Counted from the stretch's first letter, positions 25,297 to 34,792 are shown. The stretch is 64,000 bases of DNA from Clostridium_AW sp040797845 (GCA_040797845.1 JBFNFA010000002.1:186001-250000), one strand, 5' to 3'. Notes: generated from the sequence alone by a model not told the origin. Numbers and translations are program-made.

Positions 25297-27438
25297 CTAT
25301 TTAATATAATCTGATATTTTTGTAAAGGAATACCCTCTCTTTCTAAGTTCATCAATTGTAGGCTGTAAAACTTCCAGTACGCTGGAGTCATCTAAAATAT
25401 GCAGGGTTATAATACTACCATCTTCTACTCTATTAAAAATATCATCCAAGATTTCCTTAGGACTTTTTTGAGTATTCCAGTCGTGAGGGCTTAGTTCAGA
25501 CATAATTACATTTTTATAACCGGAAGCTTGAATTGCGGCAGCTCTCTCTTCATCAATTTTAAACTGGGGCGGTCTGAAAAACATCTCCGGCTGGCGCTGA
25601 ATTGCATGGGTTAATACCCGATGACATTTCACAATATCCTCCTGTAATTCCTGAATACTTTGTTCACCTGTGGTTGTATGACTGTAGGTATGATTTGCTA
25701 TATCATGACCATCTTGAGCTATTGCCATAAGCAGATTAGGATTAGCCTCAGCCCCCTTACCACGAATAAAAAAACTAGCTTTTATTCCATTAGCTTTTAG
25801 AATATCTAAAACTGCTGTGACAGTTCTATCGCTACCCCAATCATCAAAGGTTAAAGCCACAGTTTTTCCTGCTGATTTAGGAAGTTTATGAATAAGCTCC
25901 TTTTGAATACCACCATTATTTAATTTTACACTTGCAGCATTAAACCCAGGAATTTGTTCTAATGGTTTACGCTCATATTGACTTTTATATAGTTCATCTA
26001 TAGTTACAAAATCATATCCTGTATATCTTACATGTTTTGCAATTAGAGGTATGGCTTCTATTACAGCAGGATTAGTACTAGCATTTAAAGTAATAATTTC
26101 TCCCCTAGTAATCTTCTTCTTGATATATTCTTCAATCTCTTTAGCGCTTTTCATATCCGTATCTTTAGGATTTTTACTGTAAGTCACTACGGTATACCCC
26201 AATGCATCCGCTGCTTTACATACAGTGTCATTAGCACTTCCAAAGGTTGGTCGTAAATATTTAGGTGATATACCTAATTTGTCCTTAAATATTTTATCCG
26301 CCATATAAATTTGTTCAAGGACTTTATTGTGATCAAGTTGTGTTAAATCTTTTCTTTCTAATGAATTGCTTTCAATCTCATGCCCTCTTTTTAATATTTC
26401 TTTTGCTATATCCGTATGATCGTAAACTGCAAATGCTGGTAGAAAAAATGTTGCTTTTATATGATTTTCATCTAAAGCATTTAAAATGCCGTTCATCATT
26501 GCTTTATCTCCCATACCTTCAAAGGTAAGTGCTACCGCTTTTTTTGTTGTATATGCATAAGAGAAAACTTCTTTATTTCTCCCTTTATTTTCAGATACTG
26601 AAAACATACTTTTATCTGTTATGTACTCCTTTTTTAATAATTCATTGACATTTAATATGTTATACCCTTGTCTTACTGCCTCTTTTAAAACAAATTCCGT
26701 AAGGTCTAAGGCATCTTCTTTATTTGCGTCTATAGTTACAATATCTCCTCGATTTATATGAGAACTAAAGTATTTCTTGATTTCTGAGTTAGTCTTGCTA
26801 GTGGTTTGCATATTGAAATTGTAGCCTACAGCAGCAACATATCCATCTGCAGCAGCGGCTTTTAAGATATGATCTGTATAATTTGCTCCCTTAACCCTCA
26901 ACAGATTAGTTTTTACCTTTGTTTCCTTTTCAATAATTTGATTTGATAGGGCAATTTCTTTATAAATTTCTTTAATATCTAAACTGTCCAACTTGCTTTT
27001 TCTATTAAGTGTGTTATTTCCAATATCATGTCCTCTTTTTACAATGTTCATAGCAATATCAGGTTCTTCAGCAACACGCATTCCCGGAAGAAAAAAAGTT
27101 GCTTTTGAATTGTATTTATCTAATAAGTTCAGTATTCTATCCATAGTATCCTTATCACCCATACCCTCAAAAGTTAAGGCTATAGATTTTGAAATTGTAT
27201 TAACTTTAGAAATAGTTTTTAGTTTGGATGTATCAGCAGACTGAACAAGTGCCAATATCTTTTCTTCATCCATATTTTCATCTAATGCATAGGAATTATA
27301 TTCATTAAAATCATGATTTTTTGTATCTACTTTATTTTTACCTTTATAACAAGATGTAAGTAACATTGATATCATAAGCAGAATCAAAATAATAAGGTGT
27401 AATTTCTTTCTTTTTAATTCTTTTTTCCAAACATCCAT
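25297..27438 (-). CDS. Lipoprotein with three tandem polysaccharide deacetylase (NodB) domains
   Basis: A 713-residue lipoprotein (lipobox LLTSC, Cys30). Three NodB-type repeats are visible: ALTFEGMGDKDTM (about 90), ALTFEGMGDKAMM (about 305) and ALTFDDWGSD (about 520). Only the third keeps the catalytic and metal Asp pair (TFDD), the HxxxH motif (NHTYSH) and RPPQF; the first two have TFEG and lack HxxxH, so they are probably inactive and may bind sugar. It heads the exopolysaccharide operon, 42 bases before the synthase, and would de-N-acetylate the polymer or peptidoglycan at the cell surface. Confidence 0.82.
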   Translation of the reverse strand: MDVWKKELKRKKLHLIILILLMISMLLTSCYKGKNKVDTKNHDFNEYNSYALDENMDEEKILALVQSADTSKLKTISKVNTISKSIALTFEGMGDKDTMDRILNLLDKYNSKATFFLPGMRVAEEPDIAMNIVKRGHDIGNNTLNRKSKLDSLDIKEIYKEIALSNQIIEKETKVKTNLLRVKGANYTDHILKAAAADGYVAAVGYNFNMQTTSKTNSEIKKYFSSHINRGDIVTIDANKEDALDLTEFVLKEAVRQGYNILNVNELLKKEYITDKSMFSVSENKGRNKEVFSYAYTTKKAVALTFEGMGDKAMMNGILNALDENHIKATFFLPAFAVYDHTDIAKEILKRGHEIESNSLERKDLTQLDHNKVLEQIYMADKIFKDKLGISPKYLRPTFGSANDTVCKAADALGYTVVTYSKNPKDTDMKSAKEIEEYIKKKITRGEIITLNASTNPAVIEAIPLIAKHVRYTGYDFVTIDELYKSQYERKPLEQIPGFNAASVKLNNGGIQKELIHKLPKSAGKTVALTFDDWGSDRTVTAVLDILKANGIKASFFIRGKGAEANPNLLMAIAQDGHDIANHTYSHTTTGEQSIQELQEDIVKCHRVLTHAIQRQPEMFFRPPQFKIDEERAAAIQASGYKNVIMSELSPHDWNTQKSPKEILDDIFNRVEDGSIITLHILDDSSVLEVLQPTIDELRKRGYSFTKISDYIK

Positions 27439-27839
27439 AAATTTTCCCCCTCCCCTATACTCTTTTATATAGATATTTTTTAAATCTTGTAATGATAAAT
27501 ATGTATATTCCTGATTTTAATTCATATTATACAAATATTTACCTATAATCGATATGAATAGACAATGATTATTCTTAAATATTATATATTATTAGCAAAT
27601 AAACGACAATAAGTCTTAAAAAGTTTTTTATTCCAATTATGAGTTTTTTTTCAATTACTAATTATACAAGGTTCTCATTTTATAATTTCATAATGAAAGC
27701 ATTAGTATAATTACATAAAACTTTATATTTTACATATACGAATAAAGAGTTAAGCATATAATGAAGTAGCTCTAAAAGTCACTATTTCACTATATACTTA
27801 ACTCTTTTATATGTTATAAATCTTTTTTAAATTTTAATT
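27439..27839. other. Intergenic region between the exopolysaccharide operon and the flavin reductase
   Basis: It holds the B-type palindrome at 27745-27809 just after the reductase stop codon, and otherwise very AT-rich DNA in which the promoter of the exopolysaccharide operon must lie. No gene seen. Confidence 0.6.
27745..27809 (+). repeat. Palindromic repeat, B type, copy 5 (diverged)
   Basis: Arms GAGTTAAGCATATAATGAAG and TTCACTATATACTTAACTC; the change GCT to GTT in one arm is matched by AGC to AAC in the other. Shorter centre (TAGCTCTAAAAGTCAC). Probably acts as terminator of the flavin reductase gene. Confidence 0.75.
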
Positions 27840-29615
27840 CTATTTAGCTGCATTTTGGCCAGCAATTCTACCAAATACAGTAATATCCGCAAGAGCGTTA
27901 CTTCCTAATCTATTTGTACCATGTACTCCTCCAGTAACTTCACCTGTTGCATACAGTCCTTCAATTACTTTACCATCTTTATTAATTACTTCAGCCTTAG
28001 TATTAATTTTAAGTCCTCCCATTGTATGATGAACAGCAGGAGCTGCTTTTAATATATAAAATGGAGCTGTATCTATAGTAGATGGCATACTTCTCTTATT
28101 AAATTCTTTATCCTTACCATCTTTAACATAGCCATTGTATCTATCAAGAGTTGCTTTAAACTCTTTTGCATCTATACCAAAGAAAGCTGCTGCTTCTTCT
28201 ATTGTGTTTGCTTTTACAAGTAACTTATTTTTGTATAAGTATTCCATTTCTGCTCCATGTTGTTCTTCTAACTTGCTTGCTTCTAAACCTTTTTGGTCAA
28301 GTAACTGATAGCATACACTATCTGTCTGTTCCTTGATTGCCATAGATATTACATCACGTCTTTCAAGTTCTTCAACAAAACGTTTACCTTCTTTATTTAC
28401 CATTATTGTATGTCCATACATTCTTGCATCGCCAAAGTAAAGTAGTGTACCTGTTAATGGATCACAAACTGGATAGGTTTGGATATGTTCCATGCCAACT
28501 AATTCTGCTCCAATCTTTTCTCCCATAACAATACCATCCCCTGTACTTCCTACTGTATTTGTAGAAAGAACTTTTTTATCCATAGCAGGATTGTATTTAA
28601 CTCTCATTTCAATATTTGAACCAAATCCACCTGATGCAATTATTACTGCTTTTTTTGTATTAAAGGTATATTTTGTATCTTCGCCCTCTGCTTCTACACC
28701 AATAACTTTACCATTAGAATCAGTAATAAGGGACATTGCAGTGGTATTATATAATATAGGAATATTTAAACTCTCAGCTTTAGCAACTTGTTTTCTAATA
28801 ATTTCTTTACCATTTGCGCCAGCTGGAATTAAGCTTCTCTTTACAGAATGTCCACCGAAAAACATTAAATCATCTTGCCATACAACCCCAACTTCATCTC
28901 TAAGCCATTCCGCACCTGCAAGGGCATTTTCTGCCACAACCTTTACTAATTCAGGGTCATTTTCATTGTCCCCACCTTTAATCATGTCTTTTGCAAACTG
29001 GTCAGGACTATCTTTAATTCCTTCCTTCTTCTGTATCCAGTTATTTGGAGCAGCATATTCAGCACCAGAAATTAATGTGTTTCCACCGGCCATAGGCATT
29101 TTTTCTAAAACAATTACATCGGCACCTGCCTGTTTTGCTTCTATTGCAGCTGAAAGACCTGCACCACCTGCACCAATAATAACTATGTCATGAGTTTTAC
29201 TAACTTCTTTTTTAGTTACATCTTTATCTTTTCCCTGATTCTTCTTTAACATATCAGGTGTTGCACCTGCTACTTTTAAAGCTGCAGTAATTGCTTCAAG
29301 ATAACCTTTAGAAGTTAATGTACAACCTGCAACTATATCAACATCAAGACTGTTTTTTGAAAGAATGTTTTCTTTTAAGGTATCCATAGCAGTTTCATAC
29401 CCAGGGGTTTCCTTCTGCTCTAAAACCTTAACATCAGTGATAGTATCATCTTTAATAGTTACTTCAACGGAGATCTTTCCGCCTTTACCATTTCCTTCTC
29501 CTTTATATGTACCGTTAGCAATTGCTGTCTGTGATTTATTAGTATTACCACAAGCAACAAGGCTTATAGTCATAAAAATTGCTAGTAAAATTGTCAAAAA
29601 TCTTTTCAATTTCAT
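27840..29615 (-). CDS. Surface flavin-containing fumarate reductase-like lipoprotein (FMN-binding plus FAD domain)
   Basis: A 591-residue lipoprotein (lipobox SLVACG, Cys22). Residues about 35-115 are an FMN-binding domain with DIVAGCTLTS (93-102), resembling the ApbE flavinylation motif, with Thr99 as likely FMN site. From 143 a flavocytochrome-c type FAD domain follows (DIVIIGAGGAGLSAAIEA), with the active-site and FAD segments VHHTMGGLKIN and GTNRLGSNALAD. Enzymes of this layout reduce fumarate, urocanate or related acids outside the cell using electrons from an extracellular flavin chain. The divergent two-component system probably controls it. The substrate is unknown. No ApbE gene is in the window. 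Confidence 0.85.
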   Translation of the reverse strand: MKLKRFLTILLAIFMTISLVACGNTNKSQTAIANGTYKGEGNGKGGKISVEVTIKDDTITDVKVLEQKETPGYETAMDTLKENILSKNSLDVDIVAGCTLTSKGYLEAITAALKVAGATPDMLKKNQGKDKDVTKKEVSKTHDIVIIGAGGAGLSAAIEAKQAGADVIVLEKMPMAGGNTLISGAEYAAPNNWIQKKEGIKDSPDQFAKDMIKGGDNENDPELVKVVAENALAGAEWLRDEVGVVWQDDLMFFGGHSVKRSLIPAGANGKEIIRKQVAKAESLNIPILYNTTAMSLITDSNGKVIGVEAEGEDTKYTFNTKKAVIIASGGFGSNIEMRVKYNPAMDKKVLSTNTVGSTGDGIVMGEKIGAELVGMEHIQTYPVCDPLTGTLLYFGDARMYGHTIMVNKEGKRFVEELERRDVISMAIKEQTDSVCYQLLDQKGLEASKLEEQHGAEMEYLYKNKLLVKANTIEEAAAFFGIDAKEFKATLDRYNGYVKDGKDKEFNKRSMPSTIDTAPFYILKAAPAVHHTMGGLKINTKAEVINKDGKVIEGLYATGEVTGGVHGTNRLGSNALADITVFGRIAGQNAAK

Positions 29616-29834
29616 TCCTCCTAATTATGCTTTATAATTTGTTAAATCATTAACTTATATTGATATTATTTTAACATTTAATATTCACAAAGTATTTACA
29701 TTTATTTGCTTGTTTTTGCATTTTAAGCTACAATATTTGAAAAAATATGCGAACCATATATAATAAATAGTGAATATACACACTAAATTAATATTTTAAA
29801 TGTGAAATACTATACAAAAATGAGGAGGGTAACC

Positions 29835-31547
29835 ATGTCTTTGCGTTTAAAAATTATTACAGCTTTTATGTTGTGCATTATGCTTACTTTTTCTCCTCTG
29901 TTATATATGATGCAAACCAAAGCTAAAACTTACAATATGAAACAGCTGGAGCATCAAACCTTGCAGTTAATCAATTCTAAAAGCAATGAAATTGGTTCTT
30001 GGCTGAATCAGCGTATAAGCGAAATTAAAGTTATCCATGAGCATCCTTCCTGTAAAGAACTGGACTTTCCTGAACTAAAACTTTATTTAACGCAGTTAAA
30101 CCATGTGCTAGGAGATAGGTACGGAACTTTCGCCGTTGGAGGATTGGACGGAAAAGGCTGGATTAATGATACCCTTACCATTGACGTGTCTAATCGTGAA
30201 TATTTCAAAAAGGCAATGTCAACGAATGTAGAATATGTTATCAGCAAGCCCGTTGTTTCAAAATCTGACAATACGCCCATTTTTCTTATATGCTATCCCA
30301 TTATTAATGATAAAAATAATAAAATGGGGTTTATCAATGGTTCTGTAAATTTGGACAAGATCTCCCAAATCGTCCATGATATCGATATTTACGATGGATT
30401 TGCATGGATTATGAACAAAGATACAGACACCTACTCTATTACTAAAGAGGAGTTGAATAATCAATATATTTCTTCTGAGTCACTTAACACAATTATTGAA
30501 GAGGCAGGAATAAAAAATTCAGGCACAGTTGCACTGAAAAATCTATCTAACAATGATACTACAGTATTTTTTTCCTCTGTCCCCTATACAGAAGATTGGC
30601 TTTTGTGCATCATGATAGAAAATAGTATGATTCATGAGCAAACCAATAGCATTATTAATCTAACTATTGTCATGGGAATCATTCTGCTGCTGACTGCTAC
30701 ACTGCTAGCTATTGCTATTTCAGGCTCTATTGTAAAGCCTATTCAGCGATTGAAAGAAAATATGGTGGAAGTATCTAATGGTAATCTTGATTCCTATTAT
30801 AAGATAGAACATAATGATGAAATTTCTATACTAGGACAAGTTTTTAACAAAATGGTAGCTGATATTAAGAATCTAATTAATCAAGTCTATCAGGTACAGG
30901 CACAGAAACGAAGTACGGAACTAAAGGCACTACAATCCCAAATAAACCCACATTTTTTATATAACACCCTAGATACAGTACAGTGGAAAGCTTTAGAGTA
31001 CGATGCCTTTGAGGTTGCTGATATGATTAATTCTCTATCTGGATTTTTTAGAATTTCTCTCAGTGATGGAAAGGAATTCATCACCATTACTGATGAAGCA
31101 GAACACGTAAGAAGCTACTTAGAAATTCAAAAGATGCGTTATAAAGACAAAATCAGTTATCATATTGATGTGGATGATTCAGTTGAACAATATCTTATCC
31201 CTAAGCTGATTATACAACCTCTAGTGGAAAACTCCATATATCATGGATTGAAACTTCGAAAGCAAAAGGGCACAATTTATATAAACATCTCCACTGAGGA
31301 AGGCTATCTTCTTATTCAAGTTATAGACAATGGTTTGGGTATGGACAATGAGCAACTGACAACCCTTCGTAAGAATCTTGCTCAATCCATTGAATCAGAT
31401 CATTATGGATTATATAACGTCAATGAACGATTAAAACTTGCCTTTGGCGAGAAATATAGCATTGTAATAGAAAGTGAATTTGAACAAGGAACAAAGGTAT
31501 TATTAAAAATACCTGTAATAAGTGAGGGATTTGAATGTTTAGAGTAG
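29835..31547 (+). CDS. Sensor histidine kinase, LytS/YesM type
   Basis: A 570-residue membrane kinase. Start at ATG 29835, chosen because GAGGAGGGTAACC lies directly upstream; an in-frame GTG 33 bases earlier has no ribosome site. Two membrane helices (about 5-25 and 275-298) enclose an extracellular Cache-type sensor (YGTFAVGGLDGKGWINDTL region). HAMP follows, then the His-kinase box SQINPHFLYNTLDTVQWK and the ATP site (VENSIYHGL, IDNGLGM). It overlaps the response regulator by 13 bases. Divergent from the flavin reductase gene, so it may sense that enzyme's substrate (inference). Confidence 0.88.
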   Translation: MSLRLKIITAFMLCIMLTFSPLLYMMQTKAKTYNMKQLEHQTLQLINSKSNEIGSWLNQRISEIKVIHEHPSCKELDFPELKLYLTQLNHVLGDRYGTFAVGGLDGKGWINDTLTIDVSNREYFKKAMSTNVEYVISKPVVSKSDNTPIFLICYPIINDKNNKMGFINGSVNLDKISQIVHDIDIYDGFAWIMNKDTDTYSITKEELNNQYISSESLNTIIEEAGIKNSGTVALKNLSNNDTTVFFSSVPYTEDWLLCIMIENSMIHEQTNSIINLTIVMGIILLLTATLLAIAISGSIVKPIQRLKENMVEVSNGNLDSYYKIEHNDEISILGQVFNKMVADIKNLINQVYQVQAQKRSTELKALQSQINPHFLYNTLDTVQWKALEYDAFEVADMINSLSGFFRISLSDGKEFITITDEAEHVRSYLEIQKMRYKDKISYHIDVDDSVEQYLIPKLIIQPLVENSIYHGLKLRKQKGTIYINISTEEGYLLIQVIDNGLGMDNEQLTTLRKNLAQSIESDHYGLYNVNERLKLAFGEKYSIVIESEFEQGTKVLLKIPVISEGFECLE

Positions 31548-32287
31548 TAATTGCCGATGATGAGGAGACCATTCGCAATGGTTTAAAACGTTTGATTGAA
31601 TCCTATAAACTGGATTTATCAGTGATCGCCACTGCCCAAGACGGTGAAGAAGCTATAGAAGTCATTAAAAAATACCACCCTGAAATTATTTTAATGGATA
31701 TCAATATGCCCTTTATGAATGGATTAGAAATAATTGAAAAAGTCCGAGAAACTGATAGGGATGCTAAAATTATTATCATATCTGGATATAACCAGTTTGA
31801 GTACGCTCAAAAAGCTTTGGAACTAGGAGTGTTTAGCTATGTGCTTAAACCTATCAACTATCGTGACTTTAAAAACATTCTTCTCAAAGCAATGGACTCT
31901 TATTCCCAAAGAATGTGGGAGGTAAGCAAACTAAAAGAAGGAGAGACTGAAAATGAAGGTTGTAAGGATATAGGCAGGCTTGCAATTGCCTATATGAAAG
32001 AAAATTTTCCTCAAAATCAGCTATCTTTAAATTTAGTAGCGCAGCAATTTCATATTAGTCAATCCTATCTTACTAGAGTTATTAAGCAAAAAACAGGAGT
32101 TAGTTTTACTGACTACCTTAATAGACTGAGAATCAACATGGCAACAAAACTTCTAACAGATAAAGATAATAACTACAGCATCAACGATATTTCTAATATG
32201 GTTGGCTACAGCAGCCAACACTATTTTAGCAGAGCTTTTAAAAACTATATGGGAGTATCTCCAAATAAATATCGTAATGGGGAGTAA
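31535..32287 (+). CDS. Response regulator, AraC-type output (YesN-like)
   Basis: A 250-residue regulator. The receiver domain has the acidic pair (ADDEE), the phosphoacceptor Asp in LMDINMPFMNG (about residue 54) and Lys in YVLKPIN. The C-terminal AraC domain has two helix-turn-helix units (LSLNLVAQQFHISQSYLTRV and SINDISNMVGYSSQHYFSRA). It forms a two-component pair with the overlapping kinase and would activate nearby genes, most likely the divergent reductase. Confidence 0.9.
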   Translation: MFRVVIADDEETIRNGLKRLIESYKLDLSVIATAQDGEEAIEVIKKYHPEIILMDINMPFMNGLEIIEKVRETDRDAKIIIISGYNQFEYAQKALELGVFSYVLKPINYRDFKNILLKAMDSYSQRMWEVSKLKEGETENEGCKDIGRLAIAYMKENFPQNQLSLNLVAQQFHISQSYLTRVIKQKTGVSFTDYLNRLRINMATKLLTDKDNNYSINDISNMVGYSSQHYFSRAFKNYMGVSPNKYRNGE

Positions 32288-32412
32288 ATGCATTTGTAAG
32301 CTTTTAAATTTAGAAGAATTGTCCTTTTTTCTTCAGTAGCTTAACTAGATGTTTGTAAAAGTATAACTATAAAATATAAGAAAGTTAAGAAATGCTTATG
32401 ATTTCACCAAAT

Positions 32413-32526
32413 AAAAAATGCTATATAATGTTTGTTATGCTGTCTCGCTTCAATAAGAACTTCTAAAATAAATTAAGAATTTCTAGATTTCGCTCAAATG
32501 CATAGGTCACATTACATAGCATTTTT
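32413..32526 (-). repeat. C element, copy 2
   Basis: Diverged copy of the element at 16051-16165 in opposite orientation. On the minus strand it starts AAAAATGCTATGTAATG and ends CATTATATAGCATTTTTT, keeping GAAGCGAGACAGCAT inside. End changes relative to copy 1 keep the pairing of the ends. Confidence 0.75.
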
Positions 32527-32592
32527 AAATTTTAGATACTAAATTATTATTATAGAAATTTATAATTGAAAAATACGTTTGTGAAATATAAG

Positions 32593-32655
32593 GGAGCTAA
32601 GTATATAATAAGAGGAACGCCTTTTTTGAAGTGACGTTATTATGTACTTAGCTCT
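32593..32655 (-). repeat. Palindromic repeat, A type, copy 4
   Basis: Minus-strand copy with arms AGAGCTAAGTACATAATAACG and ATTATATACTTAGCTCCC around CACTTC, an A-run and GGCGTTCC. It precedes C copy 2. Confidence 0.8.
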
Positions 32656-32719
32656 ACTTTTGGATACTTAATTATTATTGTAAAAATTTATAGTTGAGAA
32701 ACTAATTTGTAAAACATAA

Positions 32720-32783
32720 AAGAACTAAGTAGGTAGTGAAATAGCGGCTTTTTATTGGAGCGGCTTCATTATCTACTTAGCTC
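32720..32783 (-). repeat. Palindromic repeat, B type, copy 6
   Basis: Minus-strand copy with arms AGAGCTAAGTAGATAATGAAG and TTTCACTACCTACTTAGTTC, centre CCGCTCCAATAAAAAGCCGC. The change AGATAA/CTACC differs from other B copies. Confidence 0.8.
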
Positions 32784-32820
32784 TACGCTCTAGAACCCTA
32801 ATTATTTTTGTAAAACTTAA

Positions 32821-32886
32821 AGGAGATGAGGTATATAATGAGAGGAGCGCCTTTTTTGAAGCGACATCGTTATGTACCTCATCTCC
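32821..32886 (-). repeat. Palindromic repeat, A type, copy 5, with co-varying arms
   Basis: The centre (GTCGCTTC, A-run, GGCGCTCC) matches other A copies, but the arm tips have changed together: GGAGATGAGGTACATAACG and ATTATATACCTCATCTCC still pair perfectly at the ends, where other copies have AGCTAAGTA and TACTTAGCT. Confidence 0.8.
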
Positions 32887-32964
32887 ACTTTTGGATACCC
32901 AATTATTTTTGCAGAACTCTATAAATGCGAAAACAAGTTTAGTTAGATTTCTCTCACTCTTTAT

Positions 32965-34752
32965 TTATTCTGCAAATAATGGAATTATATTTTGAGTTGC
33001 AACCTCAATCATTCCTAAGTCGGACATTTTAACTTCTGGTATTACAGGTAATGCTAGTGTAGCAATTCTTAAAAGAGGATTAGGAGTTTCTTTTAATCCT
33101 AGCTCTCTAAGGGTATCTTTCATTGAGCCACATTCCTTTGCTAATTCTTCACAAGGTTTTGTTGAAATAAGTCCCGCAACTGGCAATGCTAGATGATTTA
33201 ATGCTTCTCCATCTTTAGCACAGCTTATTCCTCCACCTGTAGCTTTTAAATCATTAAATACCATTAAAGCATTTTCTGGTTTGTCATAAACTATAGTAAT
33301 GTTATGACAATCATGAGAAACAGTGCTACCTACTGCCCCTTCTTTTGTTCCAAAATTTCTTATTATAGCATATGCTTTTGTATCAAAGCCTTTATGTCTA
33401 TTTACTACTATTGCAAATTTTAGATTTTCATCTTTTGATATGTCTAAATATCCATCTTTAACTTCAATTTCTTCCGTATTCAACTCCGTTGGTGAGAAAA
33501 GTAAGCTCGTATAGTTGATTACATTTACTCTAACTTTTCCTTCTTTTATTGGAGCTTTTATTCTAAAGTCCTCTAAAGTTAAATCTTTTACATATACAGT
33601 ATTTCTATTTTCCACTTCAAAGTTCATGGATTCCATATCTACTGCAAGTTTACCTTCCTCTGCAACTAAATCTCCTTCAAAGAATACCGCTTTTGGCTTT
33701 ATGTCTTCTAAAGACTCTGTAATTATCAAGTCTGCTACGTATCCTGGAGCTATTGCACCTAAGTTGTTTATTCCTAATTCTCTTGCAGAGTTAAAAGTAG
33801 CGCATCTTATTGCATCAATTGGATGTAGCCCGCCTAATACAGCTTGCTTTATAACATCATTTACATGACCTGCTTCTACAATATCTTCTGGTTCTCTATC
33901 ATCCGTACATACAGTTAAATTATCTAAATATCTAAAATCCTTTGCTCCTGCAACTAAAGATTTTATATCTTTTGAAATAGAGCTTTCTCTTGCGTCTACA
34001 TACATTCCCACTCTCAATTTATCCCTTACTTCCTTTTGAGATCTTGATTCGTGGTCACTTACAGGTCCAGCACAAAGATAAGCAGATAGAGCTCTACCAT
34101 CTAAAAATGGAGCGTGTCCTTGAATGAACAATCCTTTTTCTTCCGCTGCAGCTAATATTTCTACCATTCTAGGATCATTATTTATAACCCCTAAAAAGTC
34201 CATAACTTCTCCAAGTCCTATTATTCTATCAAGGCTGAATAATTCTTCTATTTCTTTTCTTAAAAATTCTGCTCCTGCATTTTCCTTTCCTGGTACTGCT
34301 GGCACACAGGAAGGAGCTAAAATATACTGTCTCATAGGAACACCTTTGCTGCACTCGTGCATATATTTAACTCCCTCAATACCTAAAACATTAGCTATTT
34401 CATGAGGATCTGTAACTGCAGTAGTTGTTCCATGTGGTATAACTGCCTTTGCAAAATTTCTTGGTGTCATCATAGTACTTTCAATATGTATATGAGCGTC
34501 AATAAGACCTGGTATTAAATACATTCCCTTTGCATCATAGTATTCTTTACCTTTGATTTTTTTCTTTTCTACATTACCGTCAGGATTACACTCTATATGA
34601 GCTATAAAGCCATCGTAAATTCCAACATCCCCTTCATATATTTCCCCAGTAAACAAATTTAAAATATTAGCATTTTCTATAACTAAATGGCACTCTCTTT
34701 TTCCTAAAGCTGCTTCTATTAACGCTTTTTTATCCTTTGGCTGTATTCTCAT
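32965..34752 (-). CDS. ade: Adenine deaminase
   Basis: A 595-residue amidohydrolase of the microbial adenine deaminase family, converting adenine to hypoxanthine and ammonia. Metal site HIHIESTMMTPRNFA (about 90), the conserved PHGTTTAVTDPHEIANVLG (about 110-128), HAPFLDG, SDHESRSQKE and CTDDREPEDI are in order. The C-terminal domain ends with the family segment KECGSMKDTLRELG and LALPVIPEVKMSDLGM. It is 87 bases downstream of a purine permease gene on the same strand. Confidence 0.95.
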   Translation of the reverse strand: MRIQPKDKKALIEAALGKRECHLVIENANILNLFTGEIYEGDVGIYDGFIAHIECNPDGNVEKKKIKGKEYYDAKGMYLIPGLIDAHIHIESTMMTPRNFAKAVIPHGTTTAVTDPHEIANVLGIEGVKYMHECSKGVPMRQYILAPSCVPAVPGKENAGAEFLRKEIEELFSLDRIIGLGEVMDFLGVINNDPRMVEILAAAEEKGLFIQGHAPFLDGRALSAYLCAGPVSDHESRSQKEVRDKLRVGMYVDARESSISKDIKSLVAGAKDFRYLDNLTVCTDDREPEDIVEAGHVNDVIKQAVLGGLHPIDAIRCATFNSARELGINNLGAIAPGYVADLIITESLEDIKPKAVFFEGDLVAEEGKLAVDMESMNFEVENRNTVYVKDLTLEDFRIKAPIKEGKVRVNVINYTSLLFSPTELNTEEIEVKDGYLDISKDENLKFAIVVNRHKGFDTKAYAIIRNFGTKEGAVGSTVSHDCHNITIVYDKPENALMVFNDLKATGGGISCAKDGEALNHLALPVAGLISTKPCEELAKECGSMKDTLRELGLKETPNPLLRIATLALPVIPEVKMSDLGMIEVATQNIIPLFAE

Positions 34753-34792
34753 TATAATCTCGCTCCTTCTTATCTAATTTTTATACTTAACA

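Larger units (their letters stand above)
32288..32964. other. Repeat cluster between the response regulator and adenine deaminase
   Basis: Read on the minus strand it holds A copy 5, B copy 6, A copy 4 and C element copy 2 in that order, the mirror of the 15.9-16.3 kb cluster. No gene was seen. It lies between convergent gene ends. Confidence 0.75.
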
